Assembly: GCF_000018325.1 (NCBI RefSeq)
Contig: NC_009922.1
Span: forward strand, 496,001-560,000
DNA from: Alkaliphilus oremlandii OhILAs
Lineage (GTDB): Bacteria > Bacillota > Clostridia > Peptostreptococcales > Natronincolaceae
Length of the DNA: 64,000 nt
Direction of reading: 5' to 3'
In this document: in pieces, positions 37,439 to 46,996 of the stretch
How the letters are laid out: each line of letters starts with the position of its first letter
How positions within the stretch are numbered: the stretch's first letter is position 1
The notes under the pieces: generated by a model
The model's input: only the letters and a program-made list of their open reading frames with translations
Database searches by the model: none
What the model was told of the DNA's origin: nothing
Made by a program: the position numbers and the translations under genes

Positions 37439-38926
37439 ATGTCTGTACGAGTGAGATTTGCACCGAGTCCGACTGGGTTTGTACATATAGGAAGCTTAAG
37501 AACAGCATTGTATAATTATTTATTTGCAAAGAAGTCCAATGGAAAGTATATTTTGAGAGTAGAGGATACGGATCAAAGTCGTTACGTTGAAGGCGCAATT
37601 GAAGGGATGCTTCGTTCTATGGCGTGGGCAGGCGTTCACCACGATGAAGGCGTTGTTTTTACTGGAGAGACTTTGGGCCAAAAAGGAGATTTTGGACCGT
37701 ATATTCAATCTGAAAGATTAGAAATTTATAAAAAATATATGGATATATTATTAGAAAAAGGCCATGCTTATTATTGCTTCTGCTCCAAAGAAAGATTGGA
37801 TGAAGTCAGAGAAAAGCAAAAGGTAGAAGGACTGAATGCAGGCTATGACGGTCATTGTCGTAATCTTTCTAAAGAAGAAATCGAAGAAAAGTTGAATGCA
37901 GGACAGCCTTACGTTATTCGATTAAGATTGCCAGAAAATAAAGACATTCAGTTCCATGATATCGTTCGTGGCGATGTGGTGATGAATACGGCGGACTTAG
38001 ATGACCAAGTATTGATGAAATCCGATGGTTTTCCAACGTATCACTTTGCAGTGGTTGTAGATGACCATCTTATGGAAATTACACACGTAATCCGTGGAGA
38101 AGAATGGTTGCCTTCTACACCGAAGCATGTATACCTATACGAAGCATTTGGATGGGAAGCGCCACAATATGTGCATTTACCGAATATTTTAAATGCAGAC
38201 CGTAAAAAGCTGAGTAAGCGTCAAGGAGACGTTGCTGTTGAAGACTTCTTAAAGAAGGGCTACTTACCAGAAGGCCTTGTAAACTACATCGCTTTGGTTG
38301 GATGGAGTCCTGAGGATAATAATGAAATATTCTCCATGGAAGAGCTGGAAGCAAACTTTTCTTTAGAAAGAGTTTCTAAGAGCGGTGGCGTTTTTGATGT
38401 TCATAAGTTAAACTGGGTCAATGGACATTATATTAGAGAAAGTAGCGTAGAGCGTATTACAGATCTTGCAATACCTCATTTGATTGAGGCTGGCTATATT
38501 ACCGAGTCCGATGCTCAAGAGCGATATGAATGGTTAAAGGATCTGGTAAGCGTTCTTCAAGACAGAATATCTTATGTTGCAGAGATTAAAGAAAAGGCTG
38601 GAATTTTCTTCAATGCTGAAATCGAATTAAAGGACGAAGAGTCTAAGGAGCTGATTCAGGTAGAACATTTGCCGCAGCTTTTAGATGTATTGAAGGCAAA
38701 GGTAGAAGCTGCTGAAGTGATCGATGAAGAGTTTGGCAAGAGTGTGTTTAAAGAGATTCAAAAGGAAACAGGAATTAAAGGACCCAATCTATTTAAACCG
38801 ATTCGTGTGGTTTTAACTGGGGAAGTTCATGGCCCAGATCTACCACTTGTGATGAAAGTTTTAGGTAGCAAAAACATACTGGATCGCATAGAATATGTTT
38901 ATGACCTAATCCAATCTATGAAATAA
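37439..38926 (+). CDS. gltX: Glutamyl-tRNA synthetase
   Basis: 495 residues, class I. The HIGH-type motif is [18 protein letters not shown] (residues 9-26), and the KMSKS-type motif is KKLSKRQGD near residue 258. A small Cys/His cluster ([10 protein letters not shown] then GHC) near residues 110-140 fits the zinc-binding subset. It probably charges both tRNA-Glu and tRNA-Gln, as in most Firmicutes that use an amidotransferase; that is inference. GGAGGG precedes the ATG. Confidence 0.96.
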
Positions 38927-38935
38927 ATATTCAAA

Positions 38936-39174
38936 AAGCGAAGAACAGAAGAAGTAAGTTCATACGAATTGCAAGAGATAAGCTGCCATTGGCTGAAAGC
39001 AGCTTTCAATAGACGGTGGACTGAAATGCATCTGGGAGCTATGGCTTGAAATTTTAGTAGGGCTAATCGGGTGGTTCCGTTAAAGACTTGGAGTGGAATG
39101 CTTTTTATGGTTCAACCAGAGTGGGACCGCGGATTAAATACAACCGCCTCTGATCTTTTCAGGGGTGGTTTTTG
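38936..39174 (+). promoter_or_regulatory. T-box riboswitch for cysE-cysS (tRNA-Cys)
   Basis: The core TGGGACCGCGG is at 39122-39132. The specifier is TGC (cysteine) at 39027-39029, in CTGAAATGCATC. TGGG would pair a U discriminator by G-U wobble, as expected for tRNA-Cys. The terminator is at 39142-39174 (ACCGCCTCTGA/TCAGGGGTGGT, then T-rich). It controls both cysteine synthesis and cysteinyl-tRNA formation. Confidence 0.92.
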
Positions 39175-39247
39175 TTGTTTTTAAAAGAAGCTAAGAAAGC
39201 TTTAGATTAGTGGAATAAATCAATTGTTGATTGAAGGGGAGATGAGG

Positions 39248-39913
39248 ATGATTCGTTTTTTTAGAACAATTAAGGATGATGTGGATGCGATTTTTGAACG
39301 GGACCCTGCTGCAAAAGGGATGATAGAAGTCATTCTTTGCTATCCAGGATTACATGCGATTCTGATTCATCGAATTTCTCATTATTTTTACAAAAGAGGA
39401 TTAAGCCTTCTGCCTAGAATGATATCCAACATTGGAAGATTTTTTACGGGCATTGAAATACATCCGGGAGCTAAAATCGGCAGAAAGGTTTTTATTGACC
39501 ACGGAATGGGCGTAGTCATAGGTGAAACTGCTGAAATTGGAAACAATGTGACCATCTATCAAGGGGCAACATTGGGTGGTACAGGAAAGGAAAAGGGGAA
39601 GAGACATCCGACCATCGGGGATAATGTGGTGATTTCCTCTGGTGCCAAGGTGCTGGGACCTTTTACCGTAGGGGAGAATTCCAAAATCGGTGCAGGCTCT
39701 GTAGTGTTAAAAGAGGTTCCTCCCAATTGTACCGTGGTTGGGGTACCGGGAAGAATCGTAGTAAAAGATAATGTAAAGATTAATAGCTGTGATAATGGCA
39801 TCGACTTAGATCAAATTAAACTGCCAGACCCAATTATGGATGAACTCACATGTTTAAAAGAGAAAATTGCAGAACTTCAAAACAAAATAATTGAAATGGA
39901 GGAGCGAAAATAA
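39248..39913 (+). CDS. cysE: Serine O-acetyltransferase
   Basis: 221 residues. It makes O-acetylserine for cysteine synthesis. The left-handed beta-helix of hexapeptide repeats runs from about residue 65 (IEIHPGAKIGRKVFIDHG), with the catalytic His/Asp in DHGMGVVIGETAEIG and the loop GGTGKEKGKRHP. AGGGGAG at 39235-39241 favours ATG 39248; the in-frame TTG 39224 and ATG 39242 are less well spaced. Its TAA overlaps the cysS ATG by one base. Confidence 0.95.
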   Translation: MIRFFRTIKDDVDAIFERDPAAKGMIEVILCYPGLHAILIHRISHYFYKRGLSLLPRMISNIGRFFTGIEIHPGAKIGRKVFIDHGMGVVIGETAEIGNNVTIYQGATLGGTGKEKGKRHPTIGDNVVISSGAKVLGPFTVGENSKIGAGSVVLKEVPPNCTVVGVPGRIVVKDNVKINSCDNGIDLDQIKLPDPIMDELTCLKEKIAELQNKIIEMEERK

Positions 39914-41307
39914 TGAAGCTTTATAACACATTGACCAGAAAAAAAGAAGAATTTATTCCTTTAGAAGAGGGAAAGGTTAGGATGTATGCTTGTGGACCTA
40001 CAGTATACAACTACTTCCATATAGGAAACGCGAGAACATTCATGGTATTCGATGCTCTCAGAAGATATCTGATCTATAGAGGATACGATGTAACCTTTGT
40101 ACAGAATTTTACAGATGTAGACGATAAGATCATAAGAAGGGCCAATGAAGAAGGCGTAGCGCCTGAGGAAATCAGCGAACGCTTCATTAAAGAGTATTTC
40201 TATGATGCCGGCACCTTGGGAATAGAAAAAGCAGATATTCACCCTAAGGTAACGGAAAATATGGCAGAAATTATAGCCTTTGTTGCAAAGCTGGTGGAGA
40301 AGGGCCATGCATACGAGTCCAACGGCGATGTATACTTTGATGTTTCTAAATATGAGGAATATGGAAAACTTTCAAAGCAAAGCCTTGAAGATTTACAAGC
40401 GGGTGCTAGAATAGAAATTAATGAGTATAAAAAAAATCCTTTAGATTTTGCTCTTTGGAAGAGTGCAAAAGCAGGTGAACCGAGCTGGGAAAGTCCTTGG
40501 GGAAATGGAAGACCGGGCTGGCATATCGAGTGCTCTGCTATGGCAAAAAGATATTTAGGAGAGACCATCGATATTCACGGCGGTGGAGGGGATTTAGTAT
40601 TCCCCCATCATGAAAATGAAATTGCCCAGAGTGAAGCTTGCTCCGGAAAGAAATTTGCAAACTATTGGCTACATGTAGGATATTTAAACGTGGACAATAA
40701 GAAAATGTCAAAATCACTGAACAACTTCTTTACGCCGCGAGAGATCTCGGAAGAGTTTGATTTAGAGAATCTTCGTTTTTTCATGCTTTCCGCTCACTAT
40801 AGAAATCCGATTAACTTCAGCAGAGACTTATTAGAGGCTGCTAAAAATGGTTTGGACCGACTGTATACAGGTAAAAATAACTTAGAATACCTTTTAGAAA
40901 ATGCAGCAGAGAGAGAAGTGTCGGAAGAAGAGAAGAATTTTATCCATGGTTTACAGTCTTTTAAAAATCAATTTATAGATGCCGTAGATGACGATTTTAA
41001 TACGGCTGATGGAATTGCTGTAATTTTTGATTTGGTAAGAGAAATCAATAGTCATATTTCTGAGAAAAATTCAAAAAAAGCGGTGGAGGCGTCCTATGAT
41101 TTACTGATGGAGTTAACTGGTGTCCTAGGGCTGTTAAAGAGGGAAGCAGAGGATTTAGAGGAAGAGATAGAAAGACTGATTGCGGAGAGACAGCAGGCTA
41201 GAAAAGATAAAAACTTTGCACTTTCCGACAAAATTCGAGATGACTTAAAGGAAAAAGGCATTGTATTAGAGGATACGGCGCAAGGTGTTAAATGGCGAAA
41301 ACTATAG
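39913..41307 (+). CDS. cysS: Cysteinyl-tRNA synthetase
   Basis: 464 residues, class I. The zinc/ATP region is MYACGPTVYNYFHIGNART near residues 24-42 (Cys ligand and HIGN motif), with other ligands in WHIECSAMA and HHENEIAQ. KMSKSLNNF is near residue 265. It overlaps the cysE stop by one base, which implies translational coupling, and shares the cysteine T-box. Confidence 0.97.
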   Translation: MKLYNTLTRKKEEFIPLEEGKVRMYACGPTVYNYFHIGNARTFMVFDALRRYLIYRGYDVTFVQNFTDVDDKIIRRANEEGVAPEEISERFIKEYFYDAGTLGIEKADIHPKVTENMAEIIAFVAKLVEKGHAYESNGDVYFDVSKYEEYGKLSKQSLEDLQAGARIEINEYKKNPLDFALWKSAKAGEPSWESPWGNGRPGWHIECSAMAKRYLGETIDIHGGGGDLVFPHHENEIAQSEACSGKKFANYWLHVGYLNVDNKKMSKSLNNFFTPREISEEFDLENLRFFMLSAHYRNPINFSRDLLEAAKNGLDRLYTGKNNLEYLLENAAEREVSEEEKNFIHGLQSFKNQFIDAVDDDFNTADGIAVIFDLVREINSHISEKNSKKAVEASYDLLMELTGVLGLLKREAEDLEEEIERLIAERQQARKDKNFALSDKIRDDLKEKGIVLEDTAQGVKWRKL

Positions 41308-41324
41308 TAAAGGATAAATGATAT

Positions 41325-41774
41325 ATGGATGAATTTATAAAGAAAATGCAAGATCATACGAAGGTAAAAAGTGAAGCTGAAGCGAGAATGATGGCGCCTC
41401 TGGTGCTGGCATACATTGGTGACGCTCTATATGAAGTGTTTATTAGAAATTACTTAATCAACGAAATGACGGTATCAGTGAATCAGTACCATAAAAGAGC
41501 AACCCACTATGTACGGGCTAAGGCCCAATCCCATGTTGTACATGCTCTAGAGTCCGAGTTAAGTGAGCCGGAGTGGACCATAGTGAAAAGAGGAAGAAAT
41601 CAAAAATCGGCCACCGTACCTAAAAATGCAGATTTGACAGAGTATAAATATGCTACTGGATTCGAAGCACTACTGGGATATTTGTTCTATATAGGGCAGT
41701 ACGATCGGCTACACTATTTAATGAGCAAAGCTGTTGCATTGATTAATCATGATTTGGGGGATCAAAATGGATAA
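41325..41774 (+). CDS. mrnC: Mini-ribonuclease 3
   Basis: 149 residues with an RNase III catalytic domain and no dsRNA-binding domain. It matures 23S rRNA ends. APLVLAYIGDALYEVFIRNYL near residue 23 carries the catalytic acidic helix, and ATGFEALLGYLFYIG near 108 the second. It follows cysS closely, as in Bacillus. The ribosome-binding site is weak (AAAGGAT). Confidence 0.95.
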   Translation: MDEFIKKMQDHTKVKSEAEARMMAPLVLAYIGDALYEVFIRNYLINEMTVSVNQYHKRATHYVRAKAQSHVVHALESELSEPEWTIVKRGRNQKSATVPKNADLTEYKYATGFEALLGYLFYIGQYDRLHYLMSKAVALINHDLGDQNG

Positions 41775-42144
41775 ACGATCAAAGAGTATGATTGTGGTCA
41801 CGGTTGTCCTTGCCTGCATTCTCATAGTGAAATCCAATATATTGGATCCTGTGGGGCCGTTGGAAGGGGAATTGGAGCTGTACAGACAATATACGCTCCA
41901 AACAGCCCCTCTTAGCAGTAATATTTTGAAAAATACAGGACTTCTTACCTATAGAGTTGTAAAGGTGAACAAGACTAGTATGGAAGGAAGCACAGAGATT
42001 TTGATTCGATCTGAAGATGAGAAGGAATGGGTTCATCAAACCCTAGAAGGACAGTACACTGGGAAAGTACGAAGCTATCTATTGAACTTTATCCCGGTAA
42101 AGGATATTAATTTTAAAGGGGGCGTTACGAAAGATGGAAAGTAA
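41767..42144 (+). CDS. Small membrane-anchored protein, unknown function
   Basis: 125 residues. A short basic start (MDKRSKS) is followed by one hydrophobic helix (about residues 8-24, IVVTVVLACILIV), then a soluble domain of alternating strands with no motif I recognise. GGGGG at 41756-41760 supports ATG 41767. The gene overlaps mrnC by 8 bases and thyX by 11, so it is a true operon member. It is probably an N-terminally anchored extracytoplasmic protein. Confidence 0.7.
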   Translation: MDKRSKSMIVVTVVLACILIVKSNILDPVGPLEGELELYRQYTLQTAPLSSNILKNTGLLTYRVVKVNKTSMEGSTEILIRSEDEKEWVHQTLEGQYTGKVRSYLLNFIPVKDINFKGGVTKDGK

Positions 42145-42916
42145 AATGAAGGTCAGCTTGATCACTTATACACCAGAGCCGGAAAAGTTAGTTGCAGGTG
42201 CTGCAAAGCTATGCTACTCACCTAGTGGCATTAACGAGCTGATGAGCAATCTGGAAGAAGGTAATGTGGAGAAGTTCATTGCAATGCTAGCGATTATGGG
42301 ACATGAATCTCCATTTGAACATATTAATTTTACCTTTGGTATCGAAGGTGTATCCAGAAGCTTAACCCATCAATTGGTGCGCCATCGTATAGGCTCGAGC
42401 TATTCTCAAAAGAGTCAGCGCTATGTGAATGAAGGCGGCTTTGAATATATCATCCCACCACAGATCGGAGGCATACCAGAAGCCAAGGCACTTTATATTA
42501 AGACCATGGAAAATGATCAATTGGCTTACGATGAGCTGACCAATATCTTATTTGAAAAGCATTATAAGGACTACTTAGATAAGGGAAAAAATGAAAAAGC
42601 AGCAAAGAGCGCAGCGGAGAAGCAGGCCATTGAAGATGCCAGATATGTTCTGCCCAATAGCTGTGAAACGAAAATTGTTGTAACCATGAATGCCAGGGCT
42701 TTATTTAATTTCTTTAGAAAAAGATGCTGCAATCGTGCACAATGGGAAATCAGAGATCTTGCCATAGAAATGATGAAGCTTGTAGTAGATGTTGCACCGA
42801 ATGTATTTAAAATTGCAGGTCCTGGTTGTGTTACAGGCAAATGTCCAGAAGGCAATATGAGCTGTGGCGAAATGGAAGCTGTGAGAGAAAAATTTAAAAG
42901 TATTTCGAACCGATAG
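42134..42916 (+). CDS. thyX: FAD-dependent thymidylate synthase
   Basis: 260 residues. It makes dTMP from dUMP with FAD and NADPH. The ThyX signature RHRIGSSYSQKSQRY is at about residues 79-93; it has eight residues between RHR and the Ser that usually follows, one more than the classical spacing. A C-terminal Cys-rich stretch (GCVTGKCPEGNMSC) is present. It overlaps the previous gene. The flavin route fits an anaerobe with a B12-dependent reductase. Confidence 0.95.
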   Translation: MESKMKVSLITYTPEPEKLVAGAAKLCYSPSGINELMSNLEEGNVEKFIAMLAIMGHESPFEHINFTFGIEGVSRSLTHQLVRHRIGSSYSQKSQRYVNEGGFEYIIPPQIGGIPEAKALYIKTMENDQLAYDELTNILFEKHYKDYLDKGKNEKAAKSAAEKQAIEDARYVLPNSCETKIVVTMNARALFNFFRKRCCNRAQWEIRDLAIEMMKLVVDVAPNVFKIAGPGCVTGKCPEGNMSCGEMEAVREKFKSISNR

Positions 42917-42944
42917 AGGGTTCGTGAAGGGAGGAAGATAAAAT

Positions 42945-43697
42945 ATGTCTATGGATAATATAGCAGGTAGAAATCCCGTGATGGAAGCGCTAAAATCAGG
43001 AAGAGAAATCGATAAAATTTTAATTGCCAAGGGAACAGAAGGGGGTTCTTTAATTAAGATCATTGGAAAAGCCAAGGATCGAGGGATACCAATTCAATAC
43101 GTGGAGAGACAGAAACTGAATGAAATGTCCAGCTCCGATGTACACCAAGGAATTATTGCCACGGTGGCCGCATACGAATACTGTGAAGTAGAGGATATTC
43201 TAGAGAATGCAAAGAGTAAAGGGAGGGATCCTTTCCTATTGATTTTAGATGAGATCATGGATCCTCATAATCTGGGCTCCATGATGAGAACTGCCGATGC
43301 CGTTGGTGTAGATGGGATTATCATCCCTAAAAGACGCTCTGTAGGACTCACTTCTACCGTGGCAAAAAGCTCCGCCGGTGCAATTGAATATGTTCCGGTA
43401 GCGAAGGTTTCCAACATTGCACAGACCATCGATAAGATTAAGGATATGGGCATATGGGTTGCAGGAGCCGATATGAGCGGTTCGAAGGAACATTACAATA
43501 TGGACTTAAAAGGACCTTTAGCACTTGTCATCGGCAACGAAGGCGAAGGGATTTCTAGGCTTATTAAAGAAAAATGTGACTTTTTGATAAAACTTCCCAT
43601 GGTAGGTCAGGTATCTTCATTGAATGCATCGGTAGCTGCCGCTGTTCTGATGTATGAGGTGTTTAGACAACGATCGCATTCGGATATTCAGAAGTAG
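42945..43697 (+). CDS. rlmB: 23S rRNA 2'-O-methyltransferase, RlmB type
   Basis: 250 residues of the SpoU/TrmH family. An N-terminal L30e-like RNA-binding domain (IAGRNPVMEAL) is followed by a knotted SPOUT domain with LDEIMDPHNLGSMMRTADAVG, VIGNEGEGI and LPMVGQVSSLNASVAAAV. It should methylate the G2251-equivalent of 23S rRNA. GGGAGG precedes the ATG. It lies between thyX and the yacP-like gene. Confidence 0.93.
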   Translation: MSMDNIAGRNPVMEALKSGREIDKILIAKGTEGGSLIKIIGKAKDRGIPIQYVERQKLNEMSSSDVHQGIIATVAAYEYCEVEDILENAKSKGRDPFLLILDEIMDPHNLGSMMRTADAVGVDGIIIPKRRSVGLTSTVAKSSAGAIEYVPVAKVSNIAQTIDKIKDMGIWVAGADMSGSKEHYNMDLKGPLALVIGNEGEGISRLIKEKCDFLIKLPMVGQVSSLNASVAAAVLMYEVFRQRSHSDIQK

Positions 43698-43708
43698 AGG
43701 ACAGTGCT

Positions 43709-44221
43709 TTGAAAGAATATTTGATATTAGATGGCTATAATGTGATTAATTCCTGGCCTGAGCTAGAAAGGCTAATGAGCCAAAGTTTAGAAGTAGCACG
43801 AACTGATCTCATTGGTAAAATGGCAGAATATCGGGCATATAAAGGAATTAACGTCATTATTGTATTCGATGCATACCTTGTAAAAGGCAGCAATCGAAGC
43901 AATGAGAAGTTACAGGGTGTAGAAATCGTGTTTACAAAAGAAAAAGAAACTGCGGATGCGTACATAGAGCGATTAATTACGCAGCTTTCCAGCAATCGAA
44001 ATCGAGTATCCGTTGTGACCAACGATTGGGTAGAGCAGCAAATGGTTTTAGGTGGAGGAGCCACCAGAGTTTCTGTTCGGGAAATGGTTTTGGAATTTGA
44101 TCAAATTAAAAATAAAATTCATAAAAAAATAGAATCCACAAAAAAACAAAAAGAGACATTATCCGACAGAATTGACCCAGCCATCTTAGAAAAACTTGAA
44201 AAAATAAGGCGGAAGCTATGA
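43709..44221 (+). CDS. NYN-domain endoribonuclease, YacP/Rae1 type
   Basis: 170 residues. The PIN-like NYN fold starts YLILDGYNVINSW with the first acidic residue, followed by IIVFDAYLV and VVTNDWVEQQ. In Bacillus, Rae1 cuts mRNA in the ribosomal A site. The start is TTG 43709 with AGAGGAC upstream. It is 11 bases after rlmB, as in many Firmicutes. Confidence 0.88.
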   Translation: MKEYLILDGYNVINSWPELERLMSQSLEVARTDLIGKMAEYRAYKGINVIIVFDAYLVKGSNRSNEKLQGVEIVFTKEKETADAYIERLITQLSSNRNRVSVVTNDWVEQQMVLGGGATRVSVREMVLEFDQIKNKIHKKIESTKKQKETLSDRIDPAILEKLEKIRRKL

Positions 44222-44227
44222 AACACC

Positions 44228-44257
44228 TTGACTTTACATAATCTGTTCAGTTATAAT
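44228..44257 (+). promoter_or_regulatory. sigH promoter
   Basis: TTGACT and TATAAT with 18-base spacing, just after the yacP-like stop. Confidence 0.75.
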
Positions 44258-44305
44258 AAATACATAAAAATGGGGAAGTTTACATAAGAGGTGGAGGAGA
44301 TATGT

Positions 44306-44947
44306 TTGAGCGTTGGGATAGCGAAAGATACTGCTGAAAACTATGAAGTGCTAGATGAGGTTATGGTTGAAATTGCAAAAGAAGGTGATCTAGAGGCTTT
44401 AGAATATTTAATTAAGAAATATAAAAATTTTGTTAGAGCCAAAGCGAGATCTTACTTTTTAATTGGAGCTGATAGAGAGGATATTGTTCAGGAGGGAATG
44501 ATCGGCCTATACAAAGCCATTCGTGACTTTAAACCGGACAAACTATCTTCATTTAGGGCCTTTGCTGAACTATGTATTACACGACAAATCATTACCGCCA
44601 TAAAGACGGCAACGAGACAGAAACATATTCCCTTAAACTCCTACGTATCTTTAAATAAACCAATCTATGATGAAGAATCGGACAGGACGCTACTGGATGT
44701 AATCTCTGGACAAAAAGTTACGGACCCAGAAGAGTTGGTGGTTTCTAGAGAAGAACTGGGACATATAGAGGATAAAATTGGAGAAATTTTAAGTGACTTA
44801 GAATTAAAAGTTCTAATGCTTTATTTGGAAGGAAGGTCTTATCAGGAAATTGCTGGAGATTTAGAACGACATGTAAAGTCCATAGACAATGCGCTCCAGA
44901 GAGTAAAGAGAAAGCTAGAGAAATATTTAGAGTCTAGAGATGAATAG
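44306..44947 (+). CDS. sigH: RNA polymerase sporulation sigma factor SigH
   Basis: About 213 residues. It directs early-stationary and sporulation-onset genes. Region 2 is highly conserved (YLIKKYKNFVRAKARSYF, then GADREDIVQEGMIGLYKAI). Region 4 has SYQEIAGDLERHVKSIDNALQRVKRK. GGTGGAGGAG at 44290-44299 best suits TTG 44306, although GTG 44291 is also in frame. An ATG at 44302 in another frame opens an 11-codon ORF at the same ribosome-binding site (see findings). Confidence 0.92.
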   Translation: MSVGIAKDTAENYEVLDEVMVEIAKEGDLEALEYLIKKYKNFVRAKARSYFLIGADREDIVQEGMIGLYKAIRDFKPDKLSSFRAFAELCITRQIITAIKTATRQKHIPLNSYVSLNKPIYDEESDRTLLDVISGQKVTDPEELVVSREELGHIEDKIGEILSDLELKVLMLYLEGRSYQEIAGDLERHVKSIDNALQRVKRKLEKYLESRDE

Positions 44948-44974
44948 ATCTTAGTTTCTGACCCTAGAAGTATA

Positions 44975-45004
44975 TTGACAATACTCTATCATAAATAGTA
45001 AAAT
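44975..45004 (+). promoter_or_regulatory. tuf (first copy) promoter
   Basis: TTGACA and TAAAAT with 18-base spacing, about 100 bases before the tuf start. Confidence 0.8.
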
Positions 45005-45104
45005 GAGGATGGATATGAGTGGTTATCATACATAGTATATAGATTATCCAAAAACTCAAACAATATAAAATATAAATTAAATGTATAATTAAGGAGGCAG
45101 CAAA

Positions 45105-46298
45105 ATGGCAAAGGAAAAATTCGACAGAAGTAAACCCCATGTAAACATTGGAACAATTGGACACGTAGACCATGGAAAAACAACATTAACAGCAGCAATC
45201 ACAAATACATTAAACACAAGATATGGAACAGGAGCAGCAGTAGCATTCGATAAAATCGATAAAGCTCCAGAAGAAAGAGAAAGAGGAATCACAATTTCAA
45301 CATCTCACGTAGAGTACGAAACACCAAACAGACACTACGCACACGTAGACTGCCCAGGTCACGCGGACTACGTAAAGAACATGATCACAGGAGCAGCACA
45401 AATGGACGGAGCAATCCTAGTATGTTCAGCAGCAGATGGTCCAATGCCACAAACAAGAGAGCATATCCTATTATCAAGACAAGTAGGTGTACCATACATC
45501 GTAGTATTCTTAAACAAATGTGATATGGTAGATGACGAAGAATTATTAGAGTTAGTAGAGATGGAAGTAAGAGATCTATTAAACGAGTATGAATTCCCAG
45601 GAGACGATACACCAATCGTAAGAGGATCAGCATTACAAGCATTAAATGATCCAGCAGGCCCATGGGGAGATAAGATCGTAGAATTATTCGAGCATATCGA
45701 CACATATATTCCTGAACCAACAAGAGCAATAGACAAATCATTCCTAATGCCAGTAGAGGACGTATTCTCAATTACAGGTAGAGGAACAGTAGCAACAGGA
45801 AGAGTAGAAAGAGGAATCATCAAGGTACAAGACGAAGTTGAGTTAGTAGGACTTCAAGAAGATTCAAGAAAGATTGTAGTAACAGGAGTAGAGATGTTCA
45901 GAAAGTTATTAGACCAAGCGCAAGCAGGAGATAACGTAGGATTACTATTAAGAGGAATCCAAAGAACAGAGATCCAAAGAGGACAAGTATTATGTAAGCC
46001 AGGAACAATCAAACCACATACAAAGTTCAAGGCAGAGGTATACGTATTAAAGAAAGAAGAAGGTGGAAGACATACACCATTCTTCGATGGATACAGACCA
46101 CAATTCTACTTTAGAACAACAGACGTAACAGGTGCAACAAAGTTACCAGACGGAATGGAAATGGTAATGCCAGGAGATAACGTAACAATGGAAATCGACT
46201 TAATTCACCCAATCGCAATAGAAGAAGGACTAAGATTTGCGATTCGTGAAGGTGGAAGAACAGTAGGATCCGGCGTAGTTGCTTCTATCATCGAATAA
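45105..46298 (+). CDS. tuf: Elongation factor Tu (first copy)
   Basis: 397 residues, full length. It delivers aminoacyl-tRNA to the ribosome. G motifs are GHVDHGKTTL, DCPGHADY and NKCD. Codons strongly prefer A in the third position (aca, gta, gga, cca), unlike most neighbours and typical of very high expression. AAGGAGG precedes the ATG. The protein is identical to the one encoded at 61737-62930, and the DNA matches almost throughout. It has its own promoter after sigH. Confidence 0.99.
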   Translation: MAKEKFDRSKPHVNIGTIGHVDHGKTTLTAAITNTLNTRYGTGAAVAFDKIDKAPEERERGITISTSHVEYETPNRHYAHVDCPGHADYVKNMITGAAQMDGAILVCSAADGPMPQTREHILLSRQVGVPYIVVFLNKCDMVDDEELLELVEMEVRDLLNEYEFPGDDTPIVRGSALQALNDPAGPWGDKIVELFEHIDTYIPEPTRAIDKSFLMPVEDVFSITGRGTVATGRVERGIIKVQDEVELVGLQEDSRKIVVTGVEMFRKLLDQAQAGDNVGLLLRGIQRTEIQRGQVLCKPGTIKPHTKFKAEVYVLKKEEGGRHTPFFDGYRPQFYFRTTDVTGATKLPDGMEMVMPGDNVTMEIDLIHPIAIEEGLRFAIREGGRTVGSGVVASIIE

Positions 46299-46321
46299 TT
46301 AAATAGAAATAAAAGAACAAT

Positions 46322-46350
46322 AAAGGGACTAGGAGCTACCTAGTCCCTTA
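46322..46350 (+). terminator. Strong hairpin after first tuf, without a T-run
   Basis: TAAGGGACTAGG pairs with CCTAGTCCCTTA around a five-base loop. It is followed by an A-run rather than T residues, so it is not a standard terminator. It may protect the tuf mRNA end. Confidence 0.5.
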
Positions 46351-46414
46351 AAAAAAAGCAAATCTCTGACATGAATAGAAACAGGATTGCCATAGACATA
46401 GTGTAATTTTTTTA

Positions 46415-46443
46415 TTGACATCAAATTAAAAGTATGATAAATT
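46415..46443 (+). promoter_or_regulatory. Promoter for rpmG-secE-nusG
   Basis: TTGACA and TAAATT with 17-base spacing, 90 bases before rpmG. Confidence 0.78.
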
Positions 46444-46532
46444 TGAAAAAGTAATCAATTATATAATAAGAGCTAACTATGTGCTTAAGCAATAGATATG
46501 TTCGTTATGTGCTGTAATAGGAGGTGTAATTT

Positions 46533-46682
46533 GTGCGAGTGAATATTACATTAGCATGTACAGAGTGTAAGCAAAGAAATTACAATACAAGTAAAAACAA
46601 AAAGAGCAATCCAGATCGTATGGAGCTTAAAAAATATTGTAAGTTCTGCAAAACTCATACTGCTCACAGAGAAACAAAATAG
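46533..46682 (+). CDS. rpmG: Ribosomal protein bL33
   Basis: 49 residues. The protein starts MRVNITLACTECK and keeps both zinc pairs (CTEC and CKFC), so it is the zinc-binding C+ form. The start is GTG 46533, behind AGGAGGTG. Its position directly before secE and nusG is the normal one. It is a small gene that is easily missed. Confidence 0.95.
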   Translation: MRVNITLACTECKQRNYNTSKNKKSNPDRMELKKYCKFCKTHTAHRETK

Positions 46683-46710
46683 GATGGTGTTAGAACTTCT
46701 TTAAAAGGAT

Positions 46711-46938
46711 GTGAAGCAAGAAATGACTACCCCAACAAACACGAATAGTGAAAAATCGAGAGACTTTAGTAAGTTTATCAAGGGTGTTCGATCAGAACTT
46801 AAGAAGGTTAATTGGCCTAACAAAAAGGAATTAACAAACAATAGTGTTGTAGTTGTTATTACCGTTACGTTAGCTACAGTTGCCATTTGGGCAATAGACT
46901 CAATTTTAGGCTATGGCTTAAACCTTATAATTAGATAA
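46711..46938 (+). CDS. secE: Preprotein translocase subunit SecE
   Basis: Up to 75 residues. A hydrophilic N-terminus with the conserved amphipathic FIKGVRSELKKVNWPNKKEL is followed by one membrane helix (VVVVITVTLATVAIWAI). It is part of the SecYEG channel. The start is uncertain: GTG 46711 lies very close to AAAAGG, and ATG 46723 (four codons later) is also plausible. Confidence 0.93.
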   Translation: MKQEMTTPTNTNSEKSRDFSKFIKGVRSELKKVNWPNKKELTNNSVVVVITVTLATVAIWAIDSILGYGLNLIIR

Positions 46939-46996
46939 TATATTTCGCTTAAAAGGAGGGAGAGTATCCTGTTGCTGAAAGAGGGTGCTCCTATAT

